Source: Flavobacterium sp.
GTDB lineage: Bacteria > Bacteroidota > Bacteroidia > Flavobacteriales > Flavobacteriaceae
Assembly (NCBI GenBank): GCA_016721735.1
Contig: JADKHM010000019.1
Location: 372,001-436,000 of the forward strand
Direction: 5' to 3'
Length of the DNA: 64,000 nucleotides
The notes below the pieces were generated by a model. That model made no database searches and had not been told where the DNA came from. It saw only the letters and a list, made by a program, of their open reading frames with translations. The translations under genes were made by a program, and so were the position numbers. Every line of letters starts with the position of its first letter. Within the stretch, counting starts at the first letter, position 1. This document shows positions 52,113 to 62,226 of this stretch, piece by piece.

Positions 52113-53726
52113 TTGAAAAAAGCACAAATCATCATTTATTCCCTACTTATTATGTCTTTCGTTGGCTGCGCCAAAAGAGGTTCAATCTCTGGCGGATTAA
52201 AGGATACTATTCCACCAGTTCTTACAATGAGTTTTCCCAAAAATTTTAGCACGGAATTCTCTAGTAAATCTATAAAACTAACTTTCGACGAATTTGTAAA
52301 ACTAAAAAATGTTAACAAGCAACTCATAATTTCTCCGCCATTATCAAAAACCCCTCAGATATTACCAACAACGGCCAGTAAATCTATCACTATCAATTTC
52401 CTAGATTCACTTCGAACCAATACGACATATAGCCTCAATTTTGGAAAATCTATAGAAGACAATAACGAAGGGAATCCATATCCACAATTCAAATATGTGT
52501 TTTCGACTGGTAAGTACATCGACTCTCTTTCTATTAAAGGAACGGTAAAAGATGCGCTAGATAAAAAGCCTAGTTCCATTACGACCGTTATGCTATACGA
52601 AATGACTGAGACACGCAAAGACTCAGCAGTATACAACCAAAACCCATCCTATATTGCGTTTTCTCTAGAACAAGACGCTTCTTTCAAAATAGACAATATC
52701 AAAGCCGGAAAATATTTTCTGGTCGCTGTAGACGACAAATCATCTAACTATCGTTTCGAGCCAAAAACGGAAAAAATTGGATTTCGAAAGACTGCTATTA
52801 CCATTCCTAATGATTCCTTATTTGAAATTAAATTATTCAAAGAAGTTCCAAAATTAAAAACGTTCAAACCGTCACAATCGTCTGGTTGCTCAGCAGTAAT
52901 TGGATTTGAAGGCGATGCTAAAGATGCTAAATTGACTTTAAAACGAGGGGAAGAAATGCTTTCATCAATAATTACGAAAGTTCCAAAGAAAGACTCCCTG
53001 CAAATTTGGTTTAAACCGTTCAAACTTGAAAAATCTGCCGTCGATTCACTGCAGCTTTCAATTGTAAAAGACAGTTATACTAAAGATTTTACATTCAAAA
53101 TTAAAGCTCAAAAACAAGATAGTTTAACTATTTCTGCTATTTCTAGTAAAATACTACCCCTCAATGAGAAATTTCTTTTACGAACGAATTTGCCGATTTC
53201 AAGAATAGATGAATCCAAAATAAGTTTAATTAAAAAAGATTCAACATCAGTTCCTTTCAAAGTAGAATATGATGAGTTAAATCTCACTCTCAAAGTAAAT
53301 TTTCAAAAAGACCCTTTAGAGAAGTACAGTCTTAAATTTTTGCCGGAATCCGTTGTGGATTTTACAGGGCAATCAACAAAAAAATTACTAAAATTTGATT
53401 TAGAAACCAAGAATATATCTGACTACGGGAATTTGCGCTTGAATTTGGAAAATGTGAAGCAGTTCCCGGTTATTATTGAATTGACTGACAAGAATGGAGA
53501 AGTCAAGTATTTCGACTACTCCGAAAGCAGTACACAAATTGACTTTAATCTAATAGAACCAGCGCTATACGCTTTGCGTCTAATTTATGATGAAAACAAA
53601 AATAAAATCTGGGATTCAGGAAATTACTTGGACAAAAAACAACCTGAAAACGTCATTTATTTTCCAAAAGACATCGATGTTAGAGCAAACTGGGACGTGC
53701 AACAAACCTTTATTCTGAAAGAGTAA
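52113..53726 (+). CDS. Lipoprotein with N-terminal SbsA-type Ig-like domain
   Basis: 537 residues starting at TTG (52113). Lipobox MSFVGC gives Cys19. An Ig-like domain spans about 32-132 (DTIPPVLTMSFPKNF, ITFDEFVKLKNV-type strand, NTTYSLNFGKSIEDNN). A carboxypeptidase-regulatory-like part near 140-230 (FKIDNIKAGKYFLVAVDD) and further beta domains follow. It is a common surface-exposed lipoprotein of Flavobacteria with no known activity. The last 17 bases overlap the opposing amidase gene. Confidence 0.75.
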   Translation: MKKAQIIIYSLLIMSFVGCAKRGSISGGLKDTIPPVLTMSFPKNFSTEFSSKSIKLTFDEFVKLKNVNKQLIISPPLSKTPQILPTTASKSITINFLDSLRTNTTYSLNFGKSIEDNNEGNPYPQFKYVFSTGKYIDSLSIKGTVKDALDKKPSSITTVMLYEMTETRKDSAVYNQNPSYIAFSLEQDASFKIDNIKAGKYFLVAVDDKSSNYRFEPKTEKIGFRKTAITIPNDSLFEIKLFKEVPKLKTFKPSQSSGCSAVIGFEGDAKDAKLTLKRGEEMLSSIITKVPKKDSLQIWFKPFKLEKSAVDSLQLSIVKDSYTKDFTFKIKAQKQDSLTISAISSKILPLNEKFLLRTNLPISRIDESKISLIKKDSTSVPFKVEYDELNLTLKVNFQKDPLEKYSLKFLPESVVDFTGQSTKKLLKFDLETKNISDYGNLRLNLENVKQFPVIIELTDKNGEVKYFDYSESSTQIDFNLIEPALYALRLIYDENKNKIWDSGNYLDKKQPENVIYFPKDIDVRANWDVQQTFILKE

Positions 53727-54477
53727 AACTGTCTCTATCTGATAGAAAATCAAGCTTTTCTCGCGCTTGGAGCATTTCGTTTTTATCTAAAGTAATAATA
53801 AATATACCTTCTTCTTCCTGCGGCTCTAGTAGATAATTACCCAAATAATCGACTGCTTGCGAATGTCCATTATACGTTAGTTGATTCTGATCTGTCCCTA
53901 CTCTATTTACCCCAATAGTAAAGCATTGATTCTCGACCGACCTTGCCCTAAGTAGAATATCCCACGCATTGATTCTAATTTCTGGCCAATTAGCAACATA
54001 AAGAAGCAAATCGTACTCTTCAGCATTTCTTGAAAATACAGGGAAACGCAAATCGTAACATATTAGAGGACAGATTTTAAAACCACGAAAATAGACAATG
54101 GTTTTGGACTTACCGGCCTTATATTTTCGGTCTTCACCCGCCAATGTAAACAAATGCCTTTTGTTATAGGTGTTGACTTCACCGGAAGGAAAAACAAAAA
54201 GACACCTGTTGAAGTAATTTTCATTTTCTGTAATTACAACACTTCCAACGATGGCACAATTTCTCTTTTTCGCAATAGATTTAAGCCAAAAAACTGTTTC
54301 TCCATCCATTGATTCAGCTACAGAAATTGGATTCATGGTAAAGCCTGAAGTAAACATTTCGGGGAGAATTATCAAATCGACTTCTTCTTCTATTTCATTA
54401 ATTTTCTTTAAAAAAGTAGCTCTATTTGTTTCTGGCTCTTCCCACGATAGATTTGATTGAACAATGGCGATCTTCAT
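53710..54477 (-). CDS. Nitrilase-family amidohydrolase (omega-amidase / YafV-like)
   Basis: 255 residues. The catalytic triad of the carbon-nitrogen hydrolase fold is visible: Glu40 in IILPEMFTSGF, Lys106 in YNKRHLF and Cys140 in LICYDLRFP. The pattern is closest to omega-amidase enzymes that deaminate 2-oxoglutaramate and related compounds, as in YafV and Nit2. The gene stands alone. Its 3' end overlaps the convergent lipoprotein gene by 17 bases. Confidence 0.85.
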   Translation of the reverse strand: MKIAIVQSNLSWEEPETNRATFLKKINEIEEEVDLIILPEMFTSGFTMNPISVAESMDGETVFWLKSIAKKRNCAIVGSVVITENENYFNRCLFVFPSGEVNTYNKRHLFTLAGEDRKYKAGKSKTIVYFRGFKICPLICYDLRFPVFSRNAEEYDLLLYVANWPEIRINAWDILLRARSVENQCFTIGVNRVGTDQNQLTYNGHSQAVDYLGNYLLEPQEEEGIFIITLDKNEMLQAREKLDFLSDRDSFTLSE

Positions 54478-54543
54478 TTGCGTTTGATTGAAGTATACTA
54501 AATAAGTTAAACAAAAATGTCCCGCGACCTCTTGTAGTTTAGG

Positions 54544-57468
54544 CTATTTAACAATTATTTTCTTTACTTTTCCAAATTGACTATTTCCCAATCTAATCAG
54601 ATAAACTCCAGCAGAAGCGTAGCTGAGGTCTAAATCATATTTATATGTTCCATTTCTGCTTTCTATTTCATGATACACCAACCTTTGTCCAGTTATACTA
54701 TAAACAGTAAAAGTAAGTGGCTCATTGTATTCAGATTGTACAAGCGAAATCTCAAACAAATTGTTTTTTTGATAACTTACATTCAATTGCGCATTGTTCA
54801 ATAATATTTCCTCATTGCCTAAAGCAGGACTAACAATGGTAACTTTGTAGTCTTCAGTTTCTCCGTATTGTGATTCCGCGCAGGAATCATCAGAAACTAC
54901 TTCGTTCCAATTGGTCTTCGCTCTCATGAGATGTTCTCCCAACGTAGCAGGTAGTGGGATAGCCATAGTGGTTGTTTCTGTATAACTACCTGCACCTTGT
55001 CCAGAAGCTATTTCGTAGTTGTTTACCATCTTTTCGTCATTTGTAAACACAAAATCATCATTAAAATCAATCCACACCGAAACAAATTGACTTCCGTAAT
55101 CAGTAGTCACTGTCAAATTATTTGTGGTCCCTTGCGTTAATTCTGTAGACAAATTAGTAAAATCACTATATCCACTTGCGCCGCAACCAGAAACATTATT
55201 AATTGTTCCCAATTGAAATAGCCTAAAGCCATCTCCAAAAGTACAATTCAAATTTGGCTGACAATTACTTTTCAATATGTTTACGGTTACACTGTCGTTT
55301 GAAGCATCGCTATCTTCATTTAAGCTTGTATAACAAAGTAAGACATAGTTGCCAATTGCAGTAAAATCTCCCGTTTGATTAAAGGTATAATTCGCAGAAG
55401 TGTTTGGGTCTAATGTTCCGGGATAAATTTCCGTAACTATAGTACCATTAAGGTTATAAGAAATAGAAAAATTTGACTGCGATTCTCCCCCGTAATTATT
55501 TACAGTTACAGTTATACTTTCATTTCCAGTCAAACCCGTACCAGAAATTGGAGCAACAACCGAACTTACACCAAGATCTTTCGGATAGAGATGAATTACA
55601 TCTTTTGAAAATGAATCATTAGACGTATCTTCATCTAAAGAAAGTCCAGTTAATGCTGTAATAACATAGGTTTGTCCGACTACAGATAGATTAGCTGTCG
55701 CGATAAATGTATACTGCGCATAGGCCCCAGATGCGACACTTCCTAGAAACAATTCAGTAATCAAGCTTCCTCCATCAATTTGATAGGAAATTGGAAAGTT
55801 AGTGACGGTATTTTGTCCGTAATTAAAGATTCTAACCGTAATAGATTCGCTATTAGACAAACTTCCATTAGATGGGTTGATTATATTCACAACCCCAATA
55901 TCGTTGCTAAAATTAGGTGCGATTTTTAGAACACCTACAACATCTTTCCGCCCTGAATTCATATATTCATTGATGAACCAAAATGACTTGTCGTCAGATG
56001 GGTCAATAGACATCTGGCTGTAGTCTCCATATCGAGTACCGGGGATGTTAGCGTTTCCTGTTGCAATTACATTTTCCGCTATGGTCATTGTTCCAATCGG
56101 ATCATTAACATATCTTCCTGTGTAATAAGAGCTTACAACTTGATTGTTTGTGCCTCCCATTCCGGTATAACCCATTGCTATATTTCCTTGAACATCTATT
56201 CCCATACTGGCATTCCATGCATGCATTTGATTTGGTGCATTATACGTTCCCTCTTGATAAATTGACCATGGCAAACCATCACCCGCTTGACGTAGTTCAT
56301 ACCATCTTACCGCAGCTAGTTTATCTGAAGTCCCATCAGCGTCAACTACAAAATTCAATACTGCAGAATTGTGAGAAGGAAATTTTCGAAACTGAACCTG
56401 ATTCATTATAATCGCTTGCAAAGCATCTATAGAAGCTCCTCCTGTCGGTTGCGCTAGGTTTACGAAACTACCGCCGTCAAAAACGGATGTAAAAGGTGTT
56501 GTAACCAAAGTTTGTCCCACAGTAATATTTGAATTTGCTGGCACGTCCCAATTCACATTTATTGTCCACATTTTCAAATGATCTTGTGACACTCCTGCCC
56601 AAGCATCATCTTGTAAATAAACAACAGGCACATTTCCCGGCGCTGGATAATTTGAACTTGTAACATTAAACGCTTGCGGACTATAAAAACCACTAGTAAC
56701 TATTCCAGGTAACGGAAAGCCGATGATTTGTGCTGATGGATCCCCTAGAATCATTTTTGATCGTTCCAAAGCATAAACAACTTCCGCCGTGTCCGCTTGT
56801 CCAGAATCTTTATTAGCAGTCAGATAGTAGCCGTCACTCCAAATAGATAGTTTTTGATAGTCGGTATTCATTGGAAAATCATACACGTTCCACCCATCAT
56901 TTAAAGGGTCTGAAGTTTGACTTACCGCAACTTGAACACTGCTACCCAAGAAAGTCATTACAAATCGTTGCGCTTCCATATCATAAGAACATGTTAGATC
57001 ACAACATCCCGAAGAAGGAAAAATATTACTCGTGTCTAATTGTTCAGTTAGTGGATGACCCAGTTTATCAAAAATTCTAAACCCTGTATTAAAAACGATT
57101 ACATAGTGATTTGGCCCTACTGCACCTGCTGGGTCCGTCGGCTGAGACGTAGATGCAGCGCCATCAAAAACGATAGAAGGAGCTCTTCCCATTACTTTAT
57201 TAGCGGAACTATTTCTCCCAATCAAAGGGTCATCTCCAACGGGCAAACCCTTTCCAAAAACAACTACGTTCGTTCTTGATTTTTCATCTTTTGCTTCTCC
57301 TAAATTTTCTTGCGCTGAAATCAAAGACATTCGTGACGCAAGACTAGGCACAACAGTCATTTTAGTAGCTCTTTTAATAAAAGTTGGACCTTTCTTTTCT
57401 TGTGCATAAACATTGATTTGAAACAGCTGAATCAACAAAATTAATAACATTGTTTTTTGAACTTTCAT
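54544..57468 (-). CDS. Large secreted protein with CARDB-like and GEVED domains and T9SS sorting tail
   Basis: 974 residues with a signal peptide (1-22, VYAQ). Residues 90-500 form a beta-rich domain of unknown activity (DPAGAVGPNHYVIVFNTGFR, YDMEAQRFVMTFLG). Two CARDB-like modules follow (DIGVVNIINPSNGSLSN, DLGVSSVVAPISGTGLTG), then a GEVED module with QYGETEDYKVTIV, then a type A T9SS C-terminal domain (about 900-974) ending GKVKKIIVK. It is exported to the surface. No catalytic motif is recognised. A minus-strand TATATTTG lies about 80 nt upstream. Confidence 0.85.
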   Translation of the reverse strand: MKVQKTMLLILLIQLFQINVYAQEKKGPTFIKRATKMTVVPSLASRMSLISAQENLGEAKDEKSRTNVVVFGKGLPVGDDPLIGRNSSANKVMGRAPSIVFDGAASTSQPTDPAGAVGPNHYVIVFNTGFRIFDKLGHPLTEQLDTSNIFPSSGCCDLTCSYDMEAQRFVMTFLGSSVQVAVSQTSDPLNDGWNVYDFPMNTDYQKLSIWSDGYYLTANKDSGQADTAEVVYALERSKMILGDPSAQIIGFPLPGIVTSGFYSPQAFNVTSSNYPAPGNVPVVYLQDDAWAGVSQDHLKMWTINVNWDVPANSNITVGQTLVTTPFTSVFDGGSFVNLAQPTGGASIDALQAIIMNQVQFRKFPSHNSAVLNFVVDADGTSDKLAAVRWYELRQAGDGLPWSIYQEGTYNAPNQMHAWNASMGIDVQGNIAMGYTGMGGTNNQVVSSYYTGRYVNDPIGTMTIAENVIATGNANIPGTRYGDYSQMSIDPSDDKSFWFINEYMNSGRKDVVGVLKIAPNFSNDIGVVNIINPSNGSLSNSESITVRIFNYGQNTVTNFPISYQIDGGSLITELFLGSVASGAYAQYTFIATANLSVVGQTYVITALTGLSLDEDTSNDSFSKDVIHLYPKDLGVSSVVAPISGTGLTGNESITVTVNNYGGESQSNFSISYNLNGTIVTEIYPGTLDPNTSANYTFNQTGDFTAIGNYVLLCYTSLNEDSDASNDSVTVNILKSNCQPNLNCTFGDGFRLFQLGTINNVSGCGASGYSDFTNLSTELTQGTTNNLTVTTDYGSQFVSVWIDFNDDFVFTNDEKMVNNYEIASGQGAGSYTETTTMAIPLPATLGEHLMRAKTNWNEVVSDDSCAESQYGETEDYKVTIVSPALGNEEILLNNAQLNVSYQKNNLFEISLVQSEYNEPLTFTVYSITGQRLVYHEIESRNGTYKYDLDLSYASAGVYLIRLGNSQFGKVKKIIVK

Positions 57469-57547
57469 AAGTGAATTTTTGTTGATAAGATATTAAAAAA
57501 ATTAACGTTGGTCCTTGAAGAACTTTAGCGGTCTTTGCTAACCATTT

Positions 57548-57555
57548 CAAATATA
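57548..57555 (-). promoter_or_regulatory. -7 promoter element for the T9SS cargo gene
   Basis: Minus-strand TATATTTG, a full match to TAnnTTTG, 80 nt before the start codon, between the sdh terminator and the gene. Confidence 0.4.
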
Positions 57556-57629
57556 TACAATTCCTTCCAAAAAATAAACTTCAATAATCAAATTGAATAA
57601 ATTAGAGAAGAAAAGGTGCAATAACAAAA

Positions 57630-57662
57630 AAACGCGTCCAAAAATTTGGACGCGTTTTTTTC
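57630..57662 (-). terminator. Rho-independent terminator after sdhB
   Basis: 12-bp perfect stem AACGCGTCCAAA/TTTGGACGCGTT with a 2-base centre, flanked by A-run and T-run on both strands. Confidence 0.85.
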
Positions 57663-57680
57663 TAAATTCTATATTTAAGG

Positions 57681-58442
57681 CTAAATGATACTTGCTTTCA
57701 AATATTCTCTATTCATACGAGCAATATTTTCCAACGAAATTCCTTTCGGACATTCTACTTCGCAAGCCCCGGTATTGGTACAATTTCCGAATCCTTCTTC
57801 GTCCATTTGACGAACCATATTTAAAACGCGCTGAGAAGCTTCTACTTTTCCTTGTGGCAACAAAGCATATTGAGAAACTTTAGCTCCTACAAATAGCATG
57901 GCGGAACCATTCTTGCAAGTTGCAACACAGGCACCGCAACCTATACATGCCGCGGCTTCAAAAGCCTTATCAGCATCCGCCTTTGGAATTGGTGTCGCAT
58001 TGGCATCAATCGTATTACCAGAGGTGTTTACGGAAACAAATCCTCCAGCTTGTTGAATGCGGTCGAATGCGCTTCTATCCACTACCAAATCTTTTACAAC
58101 GGGAAATGCTTTTGATCTCCATGGCTCAATATAGATTGTGTCTCCATCTTTAAACTTACGCATGTGCAACTGACAAGTAGTTGTCCCAGTGTCTGGTCCA
58201 TGAGCTCGACCATTGATATAAAGTGAGCACATGCCGCAAATTCCCTCACGACAATCATGATCGAATGCAACAGGCTCTTTTTGATCATTAATTAATTGCT
58301 CGTTCAATTGATCTAGCATTTCTAAAAATGAACTAGCGGTAGAAACATTATCTAATTGATACGTTTCCATGCTTCCTTTAGCTTGAGCGTTTTTTTGGCG
58401 CCAAATTTTAAGGGATATATTGATGTTTTTTGCTGTAGACAT
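57681..58442 (-). CDS. sdhB: Succinate dehydrogenase / fumarate reductase iron-sulfur subunit
   Basis: 253 residues. The [2Fe-2S] ligands are in DHDCREGICGMCSLYINGRA (Cys64, 69, 72) with a later Cys90, an extended spacing. The [4Fe-4S] and [3Fe-4S] ligands are in CIGCGACVATCKNG and CTNTGACEVECPKGI. It passes electrons from SdhA to the membrane subunit. It follows sdhA by 8 bp and ends the sdhCAB operon before a strong terminator. Confidence 0.94.
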   Translation of the reverse strand: MSTAKNINISLKIWRQKNAQAKGSMETYQLDNVSTASSFLEMLDQLNEQLINDQKEPVAFDHDCREGICGMCSLYINGRAHGPDTGTTTCQLHMRKFKDGDTIYIEPWRSKAFPVVKDLVVDRSAFDRIQQAGGFVSVNTSGNTIDANATPIPKADADKAFEAAACIGCGACVATCKNGSAMLFVGAKVSQYALLPQGKVEASQRVLNMVRQMDEEGFGNCTNTGACEVECPKGISLENIARMNREYLKASII

Positions 58443-58450
58443 ACTGTATC

Positions 58451-60460
58451 TTATTTATAATTTCTAGCTGCAATTTTGATAAACTCGTATTTCAATTCTT
58501 CTTTGTTTAGCTTTTCTTTGCTAATATCATCACCTTGATATTCCCAGGCACCTACAAAAGAGAAGTTAGTATCATCGCGCAAAGTTTCACCTTCAGCATC
58601 TTGATATTCTTCACGGAAATGTCCTCCGCAGGATTCGTTACGCTGCAAAGCATCCATTGCCATCAATTGACCTAGATCAATGAAATCTGCGACTCTAAGT
58701 GCTTTTTCCAACTCTGGATTTAACTCGTCGGCCGAGCCAGGGACTTTTACCTCTTTATAAAATTCTTCTTTCAAAGCTGCAATTTCTTCGATTGCTTGCT
58801 TCAATCCACTTTCGTTTCTCGCCATTCCAACTTTGTTCCACATAATCAAACCTAATCTTTTATGGAAATGATCAACAGATTTTGTCCCATTATTGTTGAG
58901 GAACTTTTCTATCGATGCTCGAACACTATTTTCTGCTTCGACAAATTCAGGGCTTTCTGTAGAAATTTTCCCTGTACGAATTTCATCCGCCAAATAATTA
59001 GATACCGTATAAGGCAATACAAAATAACCATCTGCCAAACCTTGCATCAACGCAGATGCTCCCAAACGATTTGCTCCGTGGTCAGAGAAATTCGCTTCTC
59101 CGGCAACGAAGCATCCTGGAATTGTAGATTGTAGATTATAATCAACCCAAACGCCTCCCATAGTGTAATGCACTGCTGGATAAATTTTCATTGGCGTTTC
59201 ATATGGGTTTTCGTCTGTAATTTTTTGATACATGGTAAATAAGTTACCATACTTTTCTTCCAACCATTGCTTTCCTAGAGCTGTAATTTCTTCGGAAGAC
59301 GGATTGTGATTTCCTTTGGCATAAGCCGCTTGCTTTCCTTTACTCTGAATTTCAGTTGAGAAATCTAGATAAACACCCTCATTCGTTGCGTTGGCTTCAA
59401 TACCGTGACCTTCATCACAACGCTCTTTTGCAGCTCTAGAGGCCACATCTCTTGGTACTAAATTACCAAAAGCAGGATACCTTCTCTCTAAGAAATAATC
59501 TCTATCGTCCTCTGCAATTTGCGTAGGTTTCAATTGACCTGCTCTAATCGCTTCAGCATCTTCTTTTTTCTTCGGCACCCAGATTCTTCCAGAGTTTCTC
59601 AAAGATTCTGACATCAACGTTAATTTTGATTGATTGACACCATGAACAGGAATACAAGTTGGATGAATTTGTACAAAACACGGATTTGCGAACAAAGCTC
59701 CTTTTTTATGCACTTTCCAACCAGCCGTTACGTTGCTTCCCATTGCATTAGTAGAAAGGAAATAAACATTTCCATAACCTCCTGAAGCGATTACAACGGC
59801 ATGTGCCGAATGTCTTTCTAATTCACCTGTTACTAAATTACGAGCGATAATTCCACGTGCCTTTCCGTCAACTTTAACTAAATCAAGCATTTCATGACGG
59901 TTAAACATTTGAACGCGACCTAAACCTATTTGTCGTGATATTGCAGAATAAGCCCCTAACAAAAGCTGCTGTCCTGTTTGACCTGCTGCATAAAAGGTTC
60001 TTTGTACTTGTGTTCCTCCAAAAGAACGATTGTCTAATAAACCTCCGTATTCACGAGCAAATGGAACTCCTTGAGCCACACATTGGTCTATGATATTTCC
60101 TGACACTTCCGCCAATCGGTGAACGTTTGCTTCACGCGCTCTGTAATCTCCACCTTTTATCGTATCGTAGAACAATCGGTAAATACTATCGCCGTCGTTT
60201 TGATAATTCTTGGCTGCATTGATTCCGCCTTGAGCTGCAATCGAGTGTGCTCTTCTAGGTGAATCTTGATAGCAAAAAGCTTTGACATTATAGCCCATTT
60301 CAGCAAAAGATGCCGCTGCGGACGCTCCAGCCAAACCAGTTCCAACAACAATAATGTCGATTTTTGGTCTGTTATTCGGAGCAACTAATTTTAAATGATT
60401 TTTGTGATTGGTCCATTTGTCTGAAATGAAACCTTCAGGTATTTTTGAATCTAATGCCAT
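58451..60460 (-). CDS. sdhA: Succinate dehydrogenase / fumarate reductase flavoprotein subunit
   Basis: 669 residues. FAD dinucleotide motif VVGTGLAGASAAASFAEMG (38-56). The covalent-flavin His72 is in RRAHSIAAQGG, with RAREANVHRLAEVS and the substrate region HPTCIPVHGV after it. The C-terminus is GGHFREEYQDAEGE. The size is that of the B-type enzymes of Bacteroidota and epsilonproteobacteria. It oxidises succinate in the TCA cycle or reduces fumarate. It lies 4 bp after sdhC. Confidence 0.95.
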   Translation of the reverse strand: MALDSKIPEGFISDKWTNHKNHLKLVAPNNRPKIDIIVVGTGLAGASAAASFAEMGYNVKAFCYQDSPRRAHSIAAQGGINAAKNYQNDGDSIYRLFYDTIKGGDYRAREANVHRLAEVSGNIIDQCVAQGVPFAREYGGLLDNRSFGGTQVQRTFYAAGQTGQQLLLGAYSAISRQIGLGRVQMFNRHEMLDLVKVDGKARGIIARNLVTGELERHSAHAVVIASGGYGNVYFLSTNAMGSNVTAGWKVHKKGALFANPCFVQIHPTCIPVHGVNQSKLTLMSESLRNSGRIWVPKKKEDAEAIRAGQLKPTQIAEDDRDYFLERRYPAFGNLVPRDVASRAAKERCDEGHGIEANATNEGVYLDFSTEIQSKGKQAAYAKGNHNPSSEEITALGKQWLEEKYGNLFTMYQKITDENPYETPMKIYPAVHYTMGGVWVDYNLQSTIPGCFVAGEANFSDHGANRLGASALMQGLADGYFVLPYTVSNYLADEIRTGKISTESPEFVEAENSVRASIEKFLNNNGTKSVDHFHKRLGLIMWNKVGMARNESGLKQAIEEIAALKEEFYKEVKVPGSADELNPELEKALRVADFIDLGQLMAMDALQRNESCGGHFREEYQDAEGETLRDDTNFSFVGAWEYQGDDISKEKLNKEELKYEFIKIAARNYK

Positions 60461-60464
60461 ATTG

Positions 60465-61301
60465 TTAAGCTTTTAGAAAAAAATGAATGTAAATTGGAAT
60501 AATTGCAAACAACAAAGGAACCACTATAGCGAAACCTTTTCCGAATGCCTTGATAATTGGGGTATATTTTGGATTGTTAAGTCCCATTGATTGGAAGGCA
60601 CTGCTAAAACCATGTAGTAAATGAAATGACAACACAATCATCGACAAAACATACAATAGCGTATATAACAAACCATATTGCGGCTGTTTAAAGAACTCAA
60701 TGGTAATTTTGTACAAATCTTTGTATCCTTCTTTAATTTTTACATTGGCGCCAGCATCATAAAAATCTGTACGATCTTTAATCACGATCATTTTTTGATC
60801 AATCTGTGCTTTGGGCAAATAACTTCCGTCAGTAGTCAAATAGAATTCTTGCGATTGACCTTGTGCGGTAATAATCATGGTTTGCAACGGCATTTTTTCA
60901 TCAAAATGCATTCTAGCCCAGAAACTAACCATGTGCGTTACGATAAAAACTAAGATAATAGTTCCCAAAACCGCCATGTTTCTTGATGCCCATGGACTGT
61001 TAGCAGCTGCATTGTTTTTTGCATAACCAATAGGTCTAGCCGCTTTGTTTTGAAAAGCCAACATAATTCCATCGATTGCATGAAAAAGAATGGAGATGTA
61101 AGTTAGATAAGAAAGAATTTTGACTGCTGGATTAGAGGTCATAAATAATGCGTATTTATTAAAATTCAACGCATTGTTAGGAACCAATAATTGAAGATTT
61201 CCTGCTAAGTGACCGCTCAAAAACAAGCATAAAAATAAACCTGTTAGAGCCATCCAGTACTTCTTTGCCAGCGACGACTTCATTAATGCAGATTTTGCCA
61301 T
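60465..61301 (-). CDS. sdhC: Succinate dehydrogenase cytochrome b subunit (type B)
   Basis: 278 residues from ATG 61301 (MAKSALMKSS). A longer frame begins inside the promoter, and an alternative inner ATG lies at 61283. Five TM helices are visible, with conserved haem-ligand histidines in LSGHLAGNLQ, ISILFHAIDGI, LVFIVTHMVSFW and VLSFHLLHGFSSA. This single-chain di-haem type belongs to the Bacteroidota/Wolinella class. It is the first gene of sdhCAB. Confidence 0.92.
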   Translation of the reverse strand: MAKSALMKSSLAKKYWMALTGLFLCLFLSGHLAGNLQLLVPNNALNFNKYALFMTSNPAVKILSYLTYISILFHAIDGIMLAFQNKAARPIGYAKNNAAANSPWASRNMAVLGTIILVFIVTHMVSFWARMHFDEKMPLQTMIITAQGQSQEFYLTTDGSYLPKAQIDQKMIVIKDRTDFYDAGANVKIKEGYKDLYKITIEFFKQPQYGLLYTLLYVLSMIVLSFHLLHGFSSAFQSMGLNNPKYTPIIKAFGKGFAIVVPLLFAIIPIYIHFFLKA

Positions 61302-61331
61302 AAGTATGTGTAATTTATTATAAAAAGCACA

Positions 61332-61362
61332 CAAAAATAAGGCTAATTGCATTTAACTACAA
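61332..61362 (-). promoter_or_regulatory. Promoter for sdhCAB
   Basis: Minus-strand TTG (61360-61362), 20 bp, then TATTTTTG (61332-61339), a full match to the Bacteroidota layout, 30 nt before the sdhC start. Confidence 0.6.
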
Positions 61363-61539
61363 CCTTTTCGATGTAATTTATAATGATTTTAAAATGTTTA
61401 TCTGAAATCAACTTGAATTCTTGTCAACATTAGGATTTATGGGCACTCTAATGATTTCCACTTAAACACATTTTTGACCTAAGTTACTTAAATCCGCCAA
61501 AACTGTCTTGTGATTAATTCAAGGACATTTCAATTCTCT

Positions 61540-61547
61540 TACTTTTG
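61540..61547 (+). promoter_or_regulatory. -7 promoter element for the Crp-family regulator
   Basis: TACTTTTG, a full match to TAnnTTTG, 17 nt before the ATG at 61565. Confidence 0.45.
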
Positions 61548-61564
61548 TCGAAACTTTATGCTTT

Positions 61565-62155
61565 ATGCAATCAAAAAAGCTTCAGAGCGACTTTTCAAAT
61601 TATGTACAATCTATCACAGTAAGTGCAATAGACGTTGAAGCGCGGAAACAATTTGAATCAAGCTTTGCATTACTTGAACTGAAGAAGAATCAATTTCTGG
61701 TCAAAGAAGGTCAAATCTGTCCGTATTTCTGCTATTTAGAAAGTGGCATTCTGCAGCATAGTATCAACGTTGACGAGCAAGAGAAGACAACCTACTTAGC
61801 TTTGAGAAACACTTTTACCTCTTCTTTATTTAGTTTCCTATTTCAAACTCCATCTAGAAAAAGCATAAAGGCTATTTTCGATTGTAAATTGTGGGTTTTA
61901 GATTTGAAAACTTTTCAAGAACTAAAAGAAAAAAACGAGGTGTTTCGACAATTCTACTACAACTTAATAGAAAAGCAAATTTGTCTTATTGATGATTACC
62001 GGATTGATTTGCTTACACTAACTCCCGAAGAACGTTATAACAAACTCATTTTGACAGAACCTCACTTAATCAAACAAGTGCCTTTGCACTATTTGGCCTC
62101 TTTCTTAGGGATTTCTTCCAGGCATATGAGCCGCATTCGAAAGAACATAAATTAA
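61565..62155 (+). CDS. Crp/Fnr-family transcriptional regulator
   Basis: 196 residues. A cyclic-nucleotide-binding-like beta roll (about 25-115: LELKKNQFLVKEGQICPYFCYLESG) is followed by a long helix and a C-terminal HTH (HYLASFLGISSRHMSRIRKN). No Cys cluster for an FeS centre is seen, so it is not an Fnr-type oxygen sensor. The beta roll lacks the full cAMP pocket motif. The effector is unknown. It lies divergent from sdhC, so it might regulate sdhCAB, which is inference. Confidence 0.82.
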   Translation: MQSKKLQSDFSNYVQSITVSAIDVEARKQFESSFALLELKKNQFLVKEGQICPYFCYLESGILQHSINVDEQEKTTYLALRNTFTSSLFSFLFQTPSRKSIKAIFDCKLWVLDLKTFQELKEKNEVFRQFYYNLIEKQICLIDDYRIDLLTLTPEERYNKLILTEPHLIKQVPLHYLASFLGISSRHMSRIRKNIN

Positions 62156-62226
62156 TGCCATTTGGCTGGTCGATAAGAAAATACTTTCCTTAATTTTGAA
62201 CCTTATTCAACCGCAAACCTAATATT

